From Candidatus Omnitrophota bacterium (GTDB lineage: Bacteria; Omnitrophota; Gorgyraeia; JABMRN01): a stretch of 64,000 nt of DNA. The DNA is taken from the NCBI GenBank assembly GCA_028702395.1, contig JAQVOV010000001.1, positions 1-64,000 of the forward strand, in the 5' to 3' direction. Positions 61,615 through 64,000 of the stretch are shown in pieces; within the stretch, counting starts at the first letter, position 1; every line of letters starts with the position of its first letter. A program made the position numbers and the translations under genes. A model generated the notes under the pieces. It ran no database searches and was not told where the DNA came from. It was given only the letters and a program-made list of their open reading frames with translations.

Positions 61615-61992
61615 ATGGAAGTAAAAAAAGTATTGATCGTAGAAGATAATTTTGAGATCATCAAAGTTCTCAAAAAAAGATTGGAGGACAATGATTTTTC
61701 TGTTGATGTGGCAGAAGGGGGATATGCTGTTCTTGGTTTTTTGAAAGAGGAGAACGGACCGGATGTGGTTATTTTAGATATAATGATACCGGAGCGCAAC
61801 GGAATGGAACTTATATGTTCAATAAAAAACAAATGGGCGAACACGAAAATATTTATTTTTTCTGCACATGATGAATATAAAAGGAAAATGCATCTTTACA
61901 AGGAATATGTTTGTGCTTTTTTCTCTAAAGTAGATGGGATCGAAAATCTTATAGAAGCTATAAAAGATGAATTGGCAAAGCAAACAGGCTAA
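61615..61992 (+). CDS. Single-domain response regulator
   Basis: 125 residues. IVEDNFEII, acceptor Asp in DVVILDIMIPERNGMEL, Ser in FIFSAHDEY, Lys replaced by Lys-Val in FFSKVDG rather than KP. It follows the tandem receiver by 13 bases with AAGGAG in front. ATG 61612 and 61615 are both possible; spacing favours neither strongly. Confidence 0.88.
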   Translation: MEVKKVLIVEDNFEIIKVLKKRLEDNDFSVDVAEGGYAVLGFLKEENGPDVVILDIMIPERNGMELICSIKNKWANTKIFIFSAHDEYKRKMHLYKEYVCAFFSKVDGIENLIEAIKDELAKQTG

Positions 61993-62060
61993 GAGGTCAT
62001 TATAGAGTGTCAATAGACAACAGTGCAGGTTCTATTATTTGACAGGGAAAGGCAGGTTAT

Positions 62061-62786
62061 ATGTCTTTTTATGATTTTCAGTATGCAAGTTCTACATGCG
62101 GAAAGATCGGTAAATGGATCTTACAGAAACAACATGCATATATACGAAAAAGAATATGGTCTCTGTTATATAACAAGGAAACCATTAATGCCTTGGAAAT
62201 AGGACCAGGTAAATCGTATTATAATTTCAAGGCTATCCATAGGAAAAAGCTCTTGTACAAAGCAATAGAAATAAATTCGTGTAATATAGAAGATATAGAG
62301 AAAAAGATCATGATCGAGAAAAGAGGAGAGGCTTTTTCGATTCCTGAAGAAAATGAAAAATATGACGTGATCTTTCTTGTAGAGTCATTGGAGCATATGT
62401 CGTCATCACACGAAGCTTTTTGTTTTTTAAAAGAAGCCAATAGAGTGCTCAAAAAAGAAGGATTGATACTTGTTGTTTCACCTGATATGTGTGAGCAGGG
62501 TATGGATTTCTATGTTTCAGATTATTCCCATAATTATCCTGTTACATTAGCAAGACTTGATCAGCTTTTTTGGGATACACATTTTGAAATGTTCTCAGGA
62601 AGTTATATTGCAGGACCTTTTACCCAAACATTTTGTGCAATAATGAGCAGTAAAATAATAAAACTTATATATTGGCTTCAAATACCATATCTGTTTTGTT
62701 TTGATATACAAAGGAAGATAAGGGTAGCAAAAACGAAATCTTTTCTTTTACGTAAAGTTGTTGCAATAGCACAGAAAAAAGAATAA
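62061..62786 (+). CDS. SAM-dependent methyltransferase (class I)
   Basis: 241 residues. Motif I is ALEIGPGKSYYNF, the acidic residue of the next strand is in YKAIEIN, motif II is YDVIFLVESLEHMSS, and the post-motif is LKKEGLILVVSPD, the Methyltransf_11 pattern. The C-terminal part (about 180-241) is hydrophobic and basic, perhaps membrane associated. Substrate unknown; relatives act on lipids or glycans. It follows the receiver block with AGGCAGG upstream. Confidence 0.82.
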   Translation: MSFYDFQYASSTCGKIGKWILQKQHAYIRKRIWSLLYNKETINALEIGPGKSYYNFKAIHRKKLLYKAIEINSCNIEDIEKKIMIEKRGEAFSIPEENEKYDVIFLVESLEHMSSSHEAFCFLKEANRVLKKEGLILVVSPDMCEQGMDFYVSDYSHNYPVTLARLDQLFWDTHFEMFSGSYIAGPFTQTFCAIMSSKIIKLIYWLQIPYLFCFDIQRKIRVAKTKSFLLRKVVAIAQKKE

Positions 62787-62788
62787 AA

Positions 62789-63553
62789 CTATTTTTTATT
62801 GGTCAAGAAGATAACGCCTGGTATTGTTTGGAGAGCTTCGACCTTTTGTTCCTGTTTTTGTATATCCTGGTCACCCAGATAAAATATTCCTAATAACAGA
62901 AAGAATATGACAATTAAAGGAAACCCGGCCAAGCATAGTAATGGCCATAAGTTTGAAGGTTTAGGAGATCCAGAATATAGAACAACAGGCGTAATGACAA
63001 TGTTGTTCTTTATTATGATCATAAGATAATAAAGGATCAAAAAATGCATGAACAATGCTCTTTCTACACCTGCAAATAAACAAAGAAAGAAAATAAACCC
63101 TGGAAAAAGCGAAGGCAATCTTTTTTTTGCATCCCTTGTTCTTAAATAGTTTAAAAGATCAGCAGGCCATTTGAATATCCAATATATATTGTATATAGGA
63201 ACAAAATAACTGAGCACTGCACGTTTTGGAGTTATTGGGTAATGATCATCTGACATTTTCAGTAAAATGTGATGAATTGCTGATACAATATGAAGAAAGT
63301 AAGTATATCCTGTGATAAGAAGGATGATCTTCCAGGAAAAATAAAGAGGTATAGAAAAAGATAATACGAATTTCTCATTCACTGTAAGAAACAGTAAACA
63401 TAAAGAAAGGATAAGGCCAGGCAAAATGTCAGGGAAAGTAATCTCTGATAAAGGAATATTTTCTGAATATCGTTGTTCTACCCATTTGCCGCAATGGCGG
63501 CATTTTTTTGCCATATCTTGTATCAGTGCTGAGCAAAAAGGACATTTTTTCAT
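62789..63553 (-). CDS. Zinc-ribbon membrane protein
   Basis: 254 residues from the ATG at 63553. The N-terminal ribbon is KKCPFCSALIQDMAKKCRHC. About five membrane helices follow. The segment SYFVPIYNIYWIFKWPADLL resembles the conserved loop of DUF4328-type proteins. Function unknown. It is convergent with the methyltransferase, stops two bases apart. Confidence 0.7.
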   Translation of the reverse strand: MKKCPFCSALIQDMAKKCRHCGKWVEQRYSENIPLSEITFPDILPGLILSLCLLFLTVNEKFVLSFSIPLYFSWKIILLITGYTYFLHIVSAIHHILLKMSDDHYPITPKRAVLSYFVPIYNIYWIFKWPADLLNYLRTRDAKKRLPSLFPGFIFFLCLFAGVERALFMHFLILYYLMIIIKNNIVITPVVLYSGSPKPSNLWPLLCLAGFPLIVIFFLLLGIFYLGDQDIQKQEQKVEALQTIPGVIFLTNKK

Positions 63554-63654
63554 GATCACCTAATATACCATAAAATGTATAAAAAGACAAGTTAAGTCCT
63601 ATAAAATTATAATTGTTATATAGGGATTATATGATAAAATAGTAGCGATTGATA

Positions 63655-63785
63655 GGATGCTTGCTGCGGGTTACGAGCCCCGCGCTACGAGTCCTAGGCG
63701 GATCCCTGAAAAGATATTCGCAAAAGGTGCTGCTTTTAGATCCAAGAGCTCGAAGCGCGAGGCGCGCAGCTCGCAGTTCGAAACA
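63655..63785. repeat. Intergenic palindromic element, GC-rich arm type
   Basis: GAGCCCCGCGCTACGAG and CTCGAAGCGCGAGGCGCGC arms around ggatccctgaaaagatattc and TTTTAGATCCAAG. GC content is far above the local average. It ends at the ribosome site of the next gene. Confidence 0.7.
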
Positions 63786-63794
63786 AGGAGATAG

Positions 63795-64000
63795 ATGAAG
63801 AGAAGAACAAGTGTTTTTTTATTATTAGTAAGCATGATGTTTGTTTTATCCGGTTGCGGAGGAGTCCGAACAAATGTTATATCTTCCCAGTATCCTAATA
63901 TTGATGTATTAAAAATGAACGGCAGTAAGTATTTTATGTTATCGCAGTTCAAGGATCAATATGGAGCAACTGTGGAAACGGATAATGTTACAGGGATAGT
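63795..64000 (+). CDS. Lipoprotein, 5' part (3' end outside window)
   Basis: Signal peptide with lipobox: MKRRTSVFLLLVSMMFVLSG followed by Cys (LSGC). The visible mature part contains NGSKYFMLSQFKDQYGATVE and TDNVTGIV, the pattern of copper-amine-oxidase-N/AMIN-like domains that often precede cell-wall amidases. AAGGAG lies just before the ATG. 68 codons are visible. Confidence 0.8.
   Translation, partial: MKRRTSVFLLLVSMMFVLSGCGGVRTNVISSQYPNIDVLKMNGSKYFMLSQFKDQYGATVETDNVTGI

Noticed and set aside
63671..63952. Minus-strand frame of 93 codons
   Set aside because: It is antisense to the lipoprotein signal peptide and to a palindromic element.

Overview
The window is a low-GC bacterial chromosome segment, apparently from an anaerobic, two-membrane, probably uncultured lineage. 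Evidence for this is an Rnf ion-pumping complex (rnfA, rnfB), a MetV-type methylenetetrahydrofolate reductase C-terminal protein, a full glycine-cleavage plus lipoylation cluster, a lipoprotein signal, ArnT/PMT-type glycosyltransferases, and many HD-GYP, receiver and histidine-kinase genes. Candidate phyla such as Omnitrophota, Elusimicrobiota or Margulisbacteria would fit, but the sequence alone does not fix the taxon.

Layout. 1-9.1 kb: end of rnfA, rnfB, thioredoxin, a two-receiver protein, rsmI, PMT-like glycosyltransferase, GT2, YdjC-type deacetylase, smpB and two envelope TPR proteins on the minus strand. 9.1-13 kb: PilZ gene, a pair of related RNA hairpins, a 6S RNA, rarA and a PP-loop gene. 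13-16.3 kb: first small three-cysteine peptide gene, ccdA, two thioredoxin-fold genes and metV. 16.4-26.2 kb: 5-formyl-THF cyclo-ligase, rny, ymdB-like, xseA-xseB-ispA-dxs, gltX, a 275-bp tandem duplication and tRNA-Gln. 26.3-33.4 kb: second peptide, SGNH protein, FecR protein, two HD-GYP proteins, Nudix and U32 genes. 33.5-40 kb: gcvT, gcvH, gcvPA (frameshifted), gcvPB, lipoate/octanoyl transferase and lipA. 40-44 kb: repeat-rich region holding an IS110/IS1111-type element and two peptide genes. 44-51 kb: rsmE, a ferritin-like gene, tmRNA, three more peptide genes, a radical SAM gene and a secreted protein. 51-62 kb: a signalling block of a cheR fragment, receivers, a cheB remnant, two histidine kinases and a PilB-type ATPase fused to a receiver. 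The end holds a methyltransferase, a zinc-ribbon membrane protein and the start of a lipoprotein gene.

Two features stand out. First, seven dispersed genes encode 68-82 residue peptides with a near-constant N-terminal half (KY..P...I.L...QA.L.VC...G), two further cysteines in a variable C-terminal half, and a terminal Pro-Ser. Several appear to be transcribed as leaderless mRNAs, and two lie between 182-bp direct repeats made of three hairpins. Second, almost every intergenic gap is filled by a modular imperfect palindrome. It has low-complexity arms of several different vocabularies, a shared core (GTGGAACGTCCTGA followed by AGGTTTTTGTAGGGGCG) and an ending just 5' of the next gene's ribosome-binding site.

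Other points are a tmRNA with an apparently 40-codon tag, a covarying twin hairpin beside the 6S RNA, and decaying chemotaxis genes.
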